Source: Vibrio mexicanus (GTDB lineage Bacteria > Pseudomonadota > Gammaproteobacteria > Enterobacterales > Vibrionaceae). From it: a stretch of DNA of 64,000 nucleotides. The position numbers were made by a program, and so were the translations under genes. Below, one piece after another: positions 26,154 through 35,368 of this stretch (within the stretch, counting starts at the first letter, position 1; each line of letters opens with the position of its first letter). The notes below the pieces were generated by a model, which ran no database searches, had not been told where the DNA came from, and saw nothing but the letters and a program-made list of their open reading frames with translations. The DNA lies in assembly GCF_001012815.1 (NCBI RefSeq), contig NZ_JYJP01000027.1:1-64000 (forward strand), written 5' to 3'.

Positions 26154-29100
26154 GTGAATACAAAAACTAATAGAAAAATAACCATAAGATTTACCATTGC
26201 AAGTCTATTCGTGTTTGCAATAGTGCTAACTTCAACGATTGCCATCGGGTTTCAATACTCGTTCGGCAGGCAGCTTGCTACCGAACATGCCCTTAGCTCT
26301 TATTCTGACCTATCGCGCTCAATTGGCGCTCGAATTCAAGGTTCTGATGCCGACTCGTTGTCAGTTACAAAACTGCTCGCGAAGATAGGGTCAACGGAGC
26401 GATACCGCGGGCTAGAGAACGAACGAGCCTTGATTGATCTCTTTACAGAGACGATGGAGACACACCCGCATATTTACAGCCTCTATTATGCCGTGGGTGA
26501 CGACTATTTTTTCCAACTAATCAACTTAGATTCCGACCCCAAAGTACGTGATAAGACCGATGCTCATATTGGCGAGCGATGGGTGCTGAACAAAGTGTTC
26601 AATGGCGAGAATGGCCGAGTTAAAGAGACCACCTTCCTTGACTATGACCACAATGGTCAGAGAGTAGAGACGGTGAGCAGTAGCTATTTCCCTTCGCAGC
26701 GCCCGTGGTATGAAGATGCAGGCTCTCAACAGCCATATAAAACAGAGCCGTATCTCTTCCAGCACCTAAAACTTACTGGGCAAACATATTCTATCCAGAT
26801 CCCTAACTCTAACGCCATTCTTGGTGTAGACGTGGTGATTGATTCCATTTCTCATTATTTGACCGAATCTTCCTTGGGTGTCGCTGGGGAAACGGGGAAA
26901 CAAGCCTTCATTTTCAGCTCTAACGGCAACGTCATCGCGTCCAACCATGAAAGTGCAGAAGCTGTCAAAACCATAAAGTTAGAGCCGATGACTTTGAGTC
27001 CTTACGAGGCAAAGCTCGTAGAAACTATGCCGGTGCTGAAAGTATCAAACCAAATGCAATGGGCACCAATAGACTATGCGGTATCTGGAGAGCCAAAAGG
27101 ATTAGCAATCGATATTCTCGATGCGATCAGTGCGCAAACCGGACTTAGGTTCGAGTACATCAATGGACTGACTTGGTCGGAGCTAACCCAGCAGTTTGAA
27201 CGCCGCCAAATTGATGTGCTTCATTCGGTATTGTATTCCGATCCAAGAGCGCAAATAGCCAAGTTTAGCCAGCCCCTTTATGAACTCCCTTTTGGTGTGG
27301 TGACAAAGGACAATGGGGAGTCGATTACCAATGTAGAGCAGTTGCAATCGGCCAGAGTTGGAATATTGGAAGGATGGGAAATTACTCAGTCGCTAAGAGA
27401 GCGTTTTCCATCTATGACGATCACAATATTCTCGACGCCGCAAGAAGTGGTTGAGGCGGTGGTTAACGGAGAGGTTGACGCGGGAATCGATTCAACACTG
27501 ATCTTAAAACACACCTTAGAACGATTCTTTGTACAAGGTCTTGTGCTGCATAGTGATGTGGAAATTTACGATCGCACTATGACTCCACAGTTTCATCTTA
27601 TGGTTCAACCAGAGTTTGCGACTCTAATACCGTTGATTAATAGAGCGATCGCGTCAATACCCAATGATGTGCGTGTGAGTATTAACAACAAATGGTTCGA
27701 TTATTTCTCTAATGACTCTTCTGCCACGCAATACTCGACCATTCCCTATGAACAATTACTGGATATCTCCTCTCAGCGAGAGCTACAAGGGGGCTTGGTT
27801 GAAGGAGAGAGTAGTGGAGAGAAGCACTATTTTTATGTCTCTCAGCTTAATGAAAACGAGTATTTTGGTGTCGTTATTCCCCAATCTTTAGTGTTTAAAG
27901 AAGCGCTAAACAAAGTGGTGCTGTCTTTAGCTGCGACCACTATCCTAATATTACTGTTATTGCCAATCGCTTGGTGGTTAGGCTCGCCAATTGTCAAACC
28001 TATCCTTTTGCTTGAGAAAGAGACCGAAAAAATCAAAACTCGTCGATATGGTGAAATTCACAGTGTGCCATCACGGGTTTTGGAGATTTCTCAGCTATCC
28101 AATGCAGTGGAAGATATGGCCGCCTCATTGGCTAAGCACGAGAAAAGTCAGCAAGAACTGCTGGATGCGTTTATCAAACTGATCGCACAGGCGATCGATG
28201 ACAAGTCTCCTTATACTGCAGGACACTGTAACCGAGTGCCAGAAGTGGGCTTTATGTTGGCAGATGCCGCTCACAACATGAAAGAAGGACCGTTGGCGGG
28301 TTTCTCATTTGCGAATAAAGAGGAGAAACGTGAGTTTGAGATTGCTGCGTGGTTGCACGATTGCGGGAAGATCACTACGCCAGAACATATTGTCGATAAA
28401 GGCAGTAAGTTAGAAGCCAATTACAACCGAATTCACGAGATTCGCACCCGCTTTGAAGTGCTGTGGCGCGATGCGGAAATTGAGTGTTTGAGGAAAACAC
28501 TTGAAAACCCCGACGAGCGCAGCCAGTTTGAAACCGAGCTCGCCACCAAACGTGAACAATTGCAGCAAGAGTTCACAGCGGTAGCGACAGCTAACGTCGG
28601 CAATGAATATATGAGCGATGATAAGAAACAACAGATTCGCGACATCGCCAACCGAACTTGGGTGAGAAATTTTGACGACAAACTTGGATTATCGCCGTTG
28701 GAAACAAGGCGAAGCCGCCCGACGAAAACCGCATTGCCAACGGTTGAGAAACTCTTAAGCGACAAACCAGAGCACGTGATTGAAAGAGAGCGCCCTTACG
28801 CGTTGGATGAACGTTTTGGTATAAAAATGGATGTACCTAAGTCACTCTATAACCTTGGTGAGGTATATAACCTAACCATTGAACGAGGAACGCTCACAGC
28901 CGAGGATCGTTTTAAGATCAATGAACATGTCATTAGTACAATTAAAATGCTGGAGAACTTGCCGTTCCCTGAAGAACTAAAGCGCGTACCACGCTATGCT
29001 TCCACTCACCATGAAACCTTAGATGGACGCGGCTACCCGAGAAAACTGTCGGCACATGAGCTGTCTGTTCCTGAGAGAATATTGGCGATTGCAGACATCT

Positions 29101-29339
29101 TTGAAGCGCTAACCGCGTCTGATCGTCCATATAAAAATGCGAAACCGATGAATGTGGCGATTGATATCATGAGTAAGATGGTGGAAGACAACCACCTAGA
29201 CCGAGATTTGTTTGAGTTGTTCTTAGAAAGTGGCATCCACAAGAAGTATGCGGAACTCTATCTACCAGAAGGTCAGGCGGTCGATGTGGATATCGAGCCA
29301 TACTTAAATCGGAGTAAAGCTAAAGAAACGATAGCCTAG
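26154..29339 (+). CDS. HD-GYP c-di-GMP phosphodiesterase with CACHE and solute-binding sensor domains
   Basis: About 1,061 residues from GTG 26154; the open frame extends to 25998 but upstream codons look non-coding. A membrane segment (about 8-33) is followed by a periplasmic dCACHE sensor, interrupted by an SBP_bac_3-like domain (about 290-520: LAIDILDAISAQTGLRFEYI, IDVLHSVLYSDPRAQ). CACHE-like sequence then resumes (YFYVSQLNENEYFGVVI), followed by a second membrane segment, HAMP, and HD-GYP with HDCGK, HHETLDGRGYP and ERILAIADIFEALTASDRPY. HD-GYP enzymes hydrolyse c-di-GMP. A ~130-residue helical insertion lies between the HD and GYP parts. The ligand is unknown; an amino acid or other small solute is plausible. 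Confidence 0.85.
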   Translation: MNTKTNRKITIRFTIASLFVFAIVLTSTIAIGFQYSFGRQLATEHALSSYSDLSRSIGARIQGSDADSLSVTKLLAKIGSTERYRGLENERALIDLFTETMETHPHIYSLYYAVGDDYFFQLINLDSDPKVRDKTDAHIGERWVLNKVFNGENGRVKETTFLDYDHNGQRVETVSSSYFPSQRPWYEDAGSQQPYKTEPYLFQHLKLTGQTYSIQIPNSNAILGVDVVIDSISHYLTESSLGVAGETGKQAFIFSSNGNVIASNHESAEAVKTIKLEPMTLSPYEAKLVETMPVLKVSNQMQWAPIDYAVSGEPKGLAIDILDAISAQTGLRFEYINGLTWSELTQQFERRQIDVLHSVLYSDPRAQIAKFSQPLYELPFGVVTKDNGESITNVEQLQSARVGILEGWEITQSLRERFPSMTITIFSTPQEVVEAVVNGEVDAGIDSTLILKHTLERFFVQGLVLHSDVEIYDRTMTPQFHLMVQPEFATLIPLINRAIASIPNDVRVSINNKWFDYFSNDSSATQYSTIPYEQLLDISSQRELQGGLVEGESSGEKHYFYVSQLNENEYFGVVIPQSLVFKEALNKVVLSLAATTILILLLLPIAWWLGSPIVKPILLLEKETEKIKTRRYGEIHSVPSRVLEISQLSNAVEDMAASLAKHEKSQQELLDAFIKLIAQAIDDKSPYTAGHCNRVPEVGFMLADAAHNMKEGPLAGFSFANKEEKREFEIAAWLHDCGKITTPEHIVDKGSKLEANYNRIHEIRTRFEVLWRDAEIECLRKTLENPDERSQFETELATKREQLQQEFTAVATANVGNEYMSDDKKQQIRDIANRTWVRNFDDKLGLSPLETRRSRPTKTALPTVEKLLSDKPEHVIERERPYALDERFGIKMDVPKSLYNLGEVYNLTIERGTLTAEDRFKINEHVISTIKMLENLPFPEELKRVPRYASTHHETLDGRGYPRKLSAHELSVPERILAIADIFEALTASDRPYKNAKPMNVAIDIMSKMVEDNHLDRDLFELFLESGIHKKYAELYLPEGQAVDVDIEPYLNRSKAKETIA

Positions 29340-29348
29340 AAGCAAAAT

Positions 29349-29386
29349 GTCGGGCAGATAAGAATAATTGTACTTTTTTGCCCGAC
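29349..29386 (+). terminator. Hairpin after the HD-GYP gene
   Basis: GTCGGGCA (29349-29356) pairs with TGCCCGAC (29379-29386). The loop contains the T-run rather than the tail, so termination efficiency is uncertain. Confidence 0.55.
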
Positions 29387-29440
29387 TGTCATAAAAATTT
29401 AATCTTTATATGCATTGAGATCTCAGTCGAAATTCATCAT

Positions 29441-29459
29441 ATTGTAATTACATTGTAAT
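29441..29459. promoter_or_regulatory. Direct repeat ATTGTAAT x2, possible response-regulator site
   Basis: ATTGTAAT at 29441-29448 and 29452-29459, an 11-base period, which is the spacing bound by OmpR-family dimers. It lies 18 bases before a small ORF and about 390 bases before the OmpR-type regulator gene, and may be an autoregulatory site. Confidence 0.35.
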
Positions 29460-29476
29460 AAAAGTGAGATTCGCCT

Positions 29477-29578
29477 ATGCAGCATCAAGAAATGATCCAA
29501 CCTACCCAACTCGGCGTTATCAGCCGTACCTGCCTTTTTTCTTTCCTTGTCGTCGTTGCAGTTATCGCTGTAATTTAA
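29477..29578 (+). CDS. 33-residue membrane mini-protein (candidate)
   Basis: Starts at ATG 29477 with GTGAG upstream and encodes MQHQEMIQPTQLGVISRT followed by a hydrophobic C-terminal segment (CLFSFLVVVAVIAVI) long enough to span the membrane. Directly after it lies a two-part hairpin (29591-29634). It may be a leader peptide, a small membrane protein or a chance frame; the hydrophobic end and placement make it worth noting. Confidence 0.35.
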   Translation: MQHQEMIQPTQLGVISRTCLFSFLVVVAVIAVI

Positions 29579-29590
29579 GGGTTAAAAGCT

Positions 29591-29634
29591 GGGGAGTCCT
29601 ATCTTGTTTGATTCGAATTAGATAGGCGTGCCCC
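29591..29634 (+). other. Two-helix hairpin in the leader of the regulator gene
   Basis: GGGG (29591-29594) with CCCC (29631-29634) and CCTATC (29598-29603) with GATAGG (29621-29626), separated by a 3x3 internal loop. No T-run follows directly. It could be an mRNA leader structure. Confidence 0.4.
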
Positions 29635-29851
29635 AGGCCCAAGAACGCTTTTCATTGCCTCTATTCTCTATTTCACCACTACTTCCTACGTCTTTTTACG
29701 CCTTACATCGAAATTTGATTTGCTAGCAGTAATTTTGTGAACTTCATGCATTCATGATTCAAATTTCACAAAATTATCAATAACCAACAAATCTCAAGTT
29801 CTTTACACTAAACTTTAATTAATTGTTAATAGTTTGTGGTGTGGAAGGGTG

Positions 29852-30580
29852 ATGCAGCTGGGTAATCGCATTTTGGTTGTCGATGATGATGAGGAAATTC
29901 GAGAGCTTCTTGAGGAGTATTTATCGAAAGCAGGATTTGAAGTCGACAGTGTCGAAGATGGTGCTCACTTGCATCAACATCTAGAAATGAAAGGGACTCC
30001 GGACCTCATTCTTTTGGATGTTATGATGCCCGGAGATGATGGTTTCACTGTTTGCCAGCAAATCCGAAAAACATCGAATGTTCCGATCATTATGCTTACT
30101 GCGGTCTCAGATGAAACGGATCAGATTATCGGCTTAGAAATTGGTGCTGACGATTATATCGCTAAACCGTTTAGCCCACGCCAGCTCATGGCTCGCATTA
30201 AAGCCGTCCTACGTCGTGTTCAATCTAACGACGAAGCATCAGCGAACACACTACCTAAACAGATTCTCTTTGGCGATTGGCAGCTCGATACGCTCGCGCA
30301 CAGTATTCTTAACCGAGAAACAGGCGCACAGCATGATCTTTCGGGCAGTGATTTTACTTTGCTGATGCTGTTTTTAAATCGGCCAAATCAAGTGCTTGAT
30401 CGCGACACCATTTCTATGGAGACCCGTGGCCGTGAAGCGCTCCCTTTTGAAAGAGGCATCGATGTTCAGCTAAGCCGCCTGCGTCAGCGGTTGGGAGACA
30501 GTGCGCGTTTTCCTCACTACATTAAAACCATGCGCGGCAATGGTTACGTCTTGGCAGTGCCTGTAACTTATGAAAGTTAG
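29852..30580 (+). CDS. OmpR-family response regulator of the sugar ABC transporter
   Basis: 242 residues from ATG 29852, with GGAAGGG upstream; an earlier in-frame start at 29834 lacks one. Receiver domain: VVDDDEE acidic pocket, phospho-acceptor Asp in LLDVMMPG, and Lys in YIAKPFSPRQL. The C-terminal winged helix includes RGREALPFERGIDVQLSRLRQ and GNGYVLAVP. It is followed after 20 bases by a histidine kinase and then a glucose-type ABC transporter, the same layout as the Pseudomonas GltR-GtsABCD system. It therefore probably activates the transporter in response to sugar. Confidence 0.9.
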   Translation: MQLGNRILVVDDDEEIRELLEEYLSKAGFEVDSVEDGAHLHQHLEMKGTPDLILLDVMMPGDDGFTVCQQIRKTSNVPIIMLTAVSDETDQIIGLEIGADDYIAKPFSPRQLMARIKAVLRRVQSNDEASANTLPKQILFGDWQLDTLAHSILNRETGAQHDLSGSDFTLLMLFLNRPNQVLDRDTISMETRGREALPFERGIDVQLSRLRQRLGDSARFPHYIKTMRGNGYVLAVPVTYES

Positions 30581-30600
30581 ACTAGGGTGAAAGCTAGCCT

Positions 30601-32040
30601 ATGCTAAAACGACTTCGACCGAACTCTTTAGTTGCTCGCACTCTTTGGCTGACCTTACTTGCTGTCGTCTGTGCGCAAGGTATCGCTACCGCGATTTGGT
30701 ACAGTGAATCAAAGCAAAAAGAGTTGGAAGGGATCCAATCGGCCTCATCGAGCATGGCCAATATGTTCGCCTCAACCGTGACTTTTTTTCAGTCTCTACC
30801 CGTGCGTTATCGCCATATCGTGTTGGACCAAATTCGTAATATGGGCGGCACGCGCTTTTTCGTTTCATTTAACCGAGAGAAACTCCAAGTCGAGCCTATC
30901 CCTGATACCCCACTGAAGCTGGCATCGATTGAAGCCATCGAAAGTGTGTTGGACAGTAAGCTCAACAAAGTGGCCTCAATATCCGTAGATTTCTCGCACC
31001 CTGATAATCTACGTTTACTTAAAAATGATATTTACTTGCACGACTTACCTAAATCTTGGGCCCACCATACGTTGACCTTAGCACCGATTAATCCGCCCAT
31101 TCTGGTGGTGCAAATTGAGCTTTCTAATCATGAGTGGGTTTACATTGCCGCACTGCTTCCCGCCCCTTATGTCACGCTAGACGACACGATTATAGGGCGA
31201 GAACAGGTGCTGTTTTTGGTCATATCGACATTCATTTTGTTGACCCTGACTTATTTAATGATTCGTCGGCAGGTTAAACCGCTGAAACGACTCGCAAGAG
31301 CTGCCAATGAGATGAGTATGGATGTCGAACAACAGCCGATTCAAGAAGAAGGGGCGAGTGAGCTTGTGACCGCAACAAGAGCATTTAACCGAATGCAGCA
31401 ACGAATCAGGCGTTATGTTGCCGACCGAGAGCATCTTTTCTCGGCTATTTCACATGATTTGAAAACGCCGATTACCCGTTTGAGATTGAGAGCGGAGCTG
31501 CTTGAAAGTGATGTGAAGCGTGAAAAATTTAATCGCGATTTAGATGAGCTAGAAATGATGGTTAAAGGCGCTTTGCAGTGTGTTCGAGATACGGATCTTC
31601 ATGAAAACAATGCGATTATCGACCTCAATGAGATGATCTTTTCAGTGATTGAGTATCACAACCGAAAAACGCAAAATGTCTTGTTTCAACCGGCAGCGCT
31701 TGAGCCTATCGTCGCAAAACCTTTGGCCATCAAGCGCGTGTTGACCAACGTTGTCGATAACGCTGTTAAGTATGGAAATCGAGCCAACATTGCAATGGAC
31801 TTTGACGATGATTGGATAACCATCGTGGTGACTGATGAGGGGCCGGGTATTGAAGAGAGTCAACTAGATGCGGTTTTCGAACCGTATTATCGGCTGGCCA
31901 ATGACGATGAAGGCCACGGTTTAGGATTAGGAATCAGCCGAAATATCCTTCATGGGCATGGTGGAGATCTCATTATTCGTAACCGTGAAGTAGGAGGCTT
32001 AGAAGCTAAGATCCTTATTCCTACAGGTTTAGAAGTGTAA
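30601..32040 (+). CDS. Sensor histidine kinase (EnvZ-like) for the sugar transporter
   Basis: 479 residues. Two membrane segments (about 13-32 and 202-222) enclose a ~170-residue periplasmic sensor. HAMP follows, then the H-box FSAISHDLKTPITRLRLR with the phospho-accepting His, the N-box NVVDNAVKYG, the G1 motif DEGPGI and the G2 motif GLGLGISRNI. It pairs with the OmpR-type regulator upstream. The short EnvZ-like layout and the adjacent transporter suggest that it senses periplasmic sugar directly or via the binding protein. Confidence 0.9.
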   Translation: MLKRLRPNSLVARTLWLTLLAVVCAQGIATAIWYSESKQKELEGIQSASSSMANMFASTVTFFQSLPVRYRHIVLDQIRNMGGTRFFVSFNREKLQVEPIPDTPLKLASIEAIESVLDSKLNKVASISVDFSHPDNLRLLKNDIYLHDLPKSWAHHTLTLAPINPPILVVQIELSNHEWVYIAALLPAPYVTLDDTIIGREQVLFLVISTFILLTLTYLMIRRQVKPLKRLARAANEMSMDVEQQPIQEEGASELVTATRAFNRMQQRIRRYVADREHLFSAISHDLKTPITRLRLRAELLESDVKREKFNRDLDELEMMVKGALQCVRDTDLHENNAIIDLNEMIFSVIEYHNRKTQNVLFQPAALEPIVAKPLAIKRVLTNVVDNAVKYGNRANIAMDFDDDWITIVVTDEGPGIEESQLDAVFEPYYRLANDDEGHGLGLGISRNILHGHGGDLIIRNREVGGLEAKILIPTGLEV

Positions 32041-32059
32041 TGTAACTGATATGTTACAT
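32040..32059. promoter_or_regulatory. Inverted repeat upstream of the sugar-binding protein gene, candidate operator
   Basis: ATGTAAC-TGATAT-GTTACAT, a perfect 7-bp inverted repeat immediately after the histidine kinase stop and 108 bases before the binding-protein start. The TGTAA core resembles the repeats at 29441-29459, so the same response regulator could bind both. Confidence 0.4.
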
Positions 32060-32166
32060 TGTTGTTACTCTTTGTTTCGGTCAAAATTATCTCAATGGAT
32101 AGACTCAGTAGTGACAAGAGCAATTTGCTCACTATGGTCTAATCCAATACATGGAAGATAATTACA

Positions 32167-33414
32167 ATGAAAATCAACAAAACCCTACTGACTTTATCCC
32201 TTCTATCTGCTGCTTCGCTGTCTCAAGCGGGGGAAGTAGAAGTGCTTCACTGGTGGACTGCTGGTGGTGAAGCGAAATCTGCCGCTGTTCTAAAAGACAT
32301 GCTAGAGCAGCAAGGCCACAGCTGGAAAGACTTTGCGGTTGCTGGTGGCGGCGGTGAGAGTGCGATGACGGTACTTAAGACTCGTGCAGTGTCGGGCAAT
32401 CCTCCTTCTGCCGCACAGATTAAAGGTCACGATATTCAAGAGTGGGGCGGATTAGGCTTCCTAACGACGCTAGACAATACGGCGAAGCAAGAGCAATGGG
32501 ATGATATTCTGCCTTCTGTCGTGACTAAAGTCATGAAGTGGGAAGACGAATATGTTGCGGTACCGGTTAACGTTCACCGTGTAAACTGGCTATGGGCTAA
32601 CCCAGAAGTCTTCAAAAAGTCAGGCGTTGAAGTACCGACCACGTTGGATGAATTTTTCGCTGCTGCCGATAAGATTAAAGCGGCGGGCTACATTCCTCTC
32701 GCTCATGGTGGTCAGCCGTGGCAAGACGCTACTGTGTTTGAAGCGGTTGCGCTGGACGTATTGGGTAGCGAAGACTACAACAAGGCGTTTGTTGACCTAG
32801 ATATGGACGTTCTGTCTGGCGATAAAATGGTGGAAGTGTTCACTAAGTTCCAGAAAATGCATGACTACATTGATGCTAACTCACCAGGCCGTGACTGGAA
32901 CGTAGCCACATCAATGGTTATTAATGGTGAAGCGGCGATGCAAATCATGGGTGACTGGGCGAAAGGTGAATTTACCGCAGCGGGCAAAGTCCCAGGTAAA
33001 GATTACATCTGTGCACCAGCACCGGGCACCAATGGTCAGTTCACCTTCAACATCGACAGTTTTGCTTTCTTCGAGCTAGGTGATTCTGCCAACCAACAAG
33101 CGCAGCAAGATCTTGCACGCACCATCCTGACCAAAGACTTCCAAGAAGTGTTTAACTTGAATAAAGGTTCTATCCCAGTTCGCTTAGATATGGACATGAG
33201 CAAGTTTGACCAATGTGCATTGGACTCAATGAGCACCTTCAAAGCAAGTGCTGAGACAGGTGATCTGGTTCCGAGTATGGCTCATGGCTTATCAACAACC
33301 AGCTACGCTCAAGGCGCGATCTACGATGTTGTGACCAACTTCTTCAATGACGCAAATGCCGACCCGAAAGAAGCCGCATCGAAACTGGCTAAAGCAGTAA
33401 AAGCGGCTATCTAA
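32167..33414 (+). CDS. Glucose/mannose-type ABC transporter substrate-binding protein
   Basis: 415 residues with a Sec signal peptide (cleavage near SQAGEV). Type 1 extracellular solute-binding fold with [14 protein letters not shown] at the mature N-terminus and a hinge segment [13 protein letters not shown], closely resembling GtsA-type glucose-binding proteins. It binds monosaccharide in the periplasm and delivers it to the two permeases encoded downstream. A strong intercistronic hairpin follows (33427-33467), commonly used to keep binding-protein mRNA more abundant than permease mRNA. The preceding two-component genes probably control it. Confidence 0.9.
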   Translation: MKINKTLLTLSLLSAASLSQAGEVEVLHWWTAGGEAKSAAVLKDMLEQQGHSWKDFAVAGGGGESAMTVLKTRAVSGNPPSAAQIKGHDIQEWGGLGFLTTLDNTAKQEQWDDILPSVVTKVMKWEDEYVAVPVNVHRVNWLWANPEVFKKSGVEVPTTLDEFFAAADKIKAAGYIPLAHGGQPWQDATVFEAVALDVLGSEDYNKAFVDLDMDVLSGDKMVEVFTKFQKMHDYIDANSPGRDWNVATSMVINGEAAMQIMGDWAKGEFTAAGKVPGKDYICAPAPGTNGQFTFNIDSFAFFELGDSANQQAQQDLARTILTKDFQEVFNLNKGSIPVRLDMDMSKFDQCALDSMSTFKASAETGDLVPSMAHGLSTTSYAQGAIYDVVTNFFNDANADPKEAASKLAKAVKAAI

Positions 33415-33426
33415 GCCTCATCAAAC

Positions 33427-33467
33427 AAGTAGGTAGTGGCGTGTTGTCAACATATCGCTACCTACTT
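33427..33467 (+). other. Intercistronic hairpin after the binding-protein gene
   Basis: AAGTAGGTAG (33427-33436) pairs perfectly with CTACCTACTT (33458-33467). An alternative outer pairing, CAAACAAG (33422-33429) with CTTGTTTG (33477-33484), competes with it. No T-run follows the stem, so it probably stabilises or attenuates the message rather than ending it. Confidence 0.65.
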
Positions 33468-33587
33468 CCACTATCTCTTGTTTGTTAAATCTCTCTCTAT
33501 TGCTACGCGCAAGGGGTGAGTGTGCAAAGTATTAGTGGGGTGTGTTGACCTCGAATGGTTAACTCACCCTAACAACAAGGATTTGTT

Positions 33588-34511
33588 ATGGAGCACGTTT
33601 TGTCTCGCTCAACGACTAAGCCATCCGCCAAGCCTAGCTTCGCCGATAGGCTACAGAACTGGCTACCAAAGATTGTTCTTGCACCAACGATGTTAATGAC
33701 CGTTGTTTGCATTTATGGATACATCTTCTGGACAGCTGCGCTATCGATGACCAACTCTCGTTTCCTACCTAGTTTTAAGTTTGTCGGCTGGGCTCAGTAT
33801 GAAAAGTTGATGGAGAACGACCGTTGGATTACTTCAATTACTAACCTAGGCCTGTTTGGCGGCTTGTTTATGCTTGTCGCGATTGTGCTTGGTGTAGGTT
33901 TGGCGATTTTGCTTGATCAAAATATTCGCCAAGAAGGCGCAATTCGTACCATTTATCTCTACCCGATGGCCCTTTCCTTCATTGTTACAGGTACGGCTTG
34001 GAAATGGATCCTCAACCCAGGTCTAGGCATTGAAAAGCTGATGCATGATTGGGGTTTTACCAGCTTCAAGTTTGACTGGTTGGTCAACTCAGAGATGTCG
34101 GTTTATACCCTTGTGATCGCGGCAGTTTGGCAATCATCCGGCTTTGTGATGGCAATGTTCCTAGCGGGGCTACGAGGCATCGACTCATCTATTATCAAAG
34201 CTGCGCAAATTGACGGTGCAAGTCTACCAAGCATCTATCTAAGAATAATTCTGCCGTGCTTAAGACCGGTATTTTTCAGTGCGGTGATCATCACCTCTCA
34301 TATCGCGATTAAGAGCTTTGATTTGGTGACTGCCATGACGGCGGGTGGCCCAGGTTACTCTTCAGATTTGCCTGCACTATTTATGTATGCGCATTCGTTT
34401 ACCCGTGGCCAAATTGGCCTAGGTGCCGCCAGTGCCATGATGATGCTAGCTGGGATCCTGGCGATTTTAGTGCCGTATCTTTACTCAGAACTTAGGGAGA
34501 AAAAGTCATGA
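33588..34511 (+). CDS. Sugar ABC transporter permease (MalF/GtsB-like)
   Basis: 307 residues with six or more membrane segments. The EAA loop that docks to the ATPase is seen as AAQIDGASLPSIYLRIILP near residue 205-225. AAGGA precedes ATG 33588. It overlaps the next permease by four bases (ATGA), so the two are coupled. It forms the inner-membrane channel with the partner permease. Confidence 0.9.
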   Translation: MEHVLSRSTTKPSAKPSFADRLQNWLPKIVLAPTMLMTVVCIYGYIFWTAALSMTNSRFLPSFKFVGWAQYEKLMENDRWITSITNLGLFGGLFMLVAIVLGVGLAILLDQNIRQEGAIRTIYLYPMALSFIVTGTAWKWILNPGLGIEKLMHDWGFTSFKFDWLVNSEMSVYTLVIAAVWQSSGFVMAMFLAGLRGIDSSIIKAAQIDGASLPSIYLRIILPCLRPVFFSAVIITSHIAIKSFDLVTAMTAGGPGYSSDLPALFMYAHSFTRGQIGLGAASAMMMLAGILAILVPYLYSELREKKS

Positions 34512-35364
34512 GCAGTACAATGAATTTTTCTCGCATGTTCATCTATGCAGGGTTGGTATTCTTCTGCCTTGTTTATCTGATGCCACTGTTTGTCATGGTA
34601 CTGACTTCATTCAAAACGCTGCCTGACATCAAAGCGGGTAATTTAATGAGCTTGCCAAAGGAATGGGTGTTTGATGCATGGTACAAGGCATGGGATAGCG
34701 CCTGTACTGGTGTGAAATGTGAAGGGGTAAAAGGTTATTTCTGGAACTCATTCCAGATGGTGATTCCTGCCGTAGCAATTTCAACGTTACTGGGTGCCTT
34801 TAATGGTTACGTTGTGACCAAGTGGCAGTTCCGCGGGTCGAACTTCTTCTTCAGCGCTTTGTTGTTTGGTTGTTTCATTCCGTTTCAAGTCGTTTTATTA
34901 CCGATGGCAGCTGTGCTTGGGAAGTTAGGATTGGCGAATACCACCACTGGTCTTGTGATAGTGCACGTAATCTATGGTATGGCGTTTACCACTCTATTCT
35001 TCCGTAACTTCTATATCAGCGTACCCGATGAGCTGGTTAAAGCGGCAAAACTGGATGGCGCAGGTTTCTTTACCATTTTCTTTAAAATCTTACTGCCGCT
35101 TTCAACCCCTATCATCATGGTGACTGTGATTTGGCAGTTCACGGCAATCTGGAACGACTTCCTCTTTGGCGTGGTGTATTCGGGCTCAGAAACTCAGCTA
35201 TCACCGTGGCACTCAATAACTTAGTCAACACCAGTACCGGTGTGAAAGAGTATAACGTCGACATGGCAGCAGCCATTATCGCAGCGTTACCAACCTTGTT
35301 GGTTTACGTTCTTGCAGGAAAATATTTTGTACGCGGATTGACCGCAGGTTCGGTAAAAGGATAA
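34508..35364 (+). CDS. Sugar ABC transporter permease (MalG/GtsC-like), single-base frameshift
   Basis: 285 residues after restoring one C near 35198; as written, the frame stops at 35224 and the C-terminal 50 or so residues lie in another frame to 35364. Restored, the joint reads SETQPITVALNNLV. Polytopic, with the EAA loop AAKLDGAGFFTIFFKILLP. Starts inside the end of the upstream permease gene and ends five bases before the ATPase gene. The rest of the operon is intact, so a base-calling error is the likeliest explanation. Confidence 0.85.
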
Positions 35365-35368
35365 CCAC

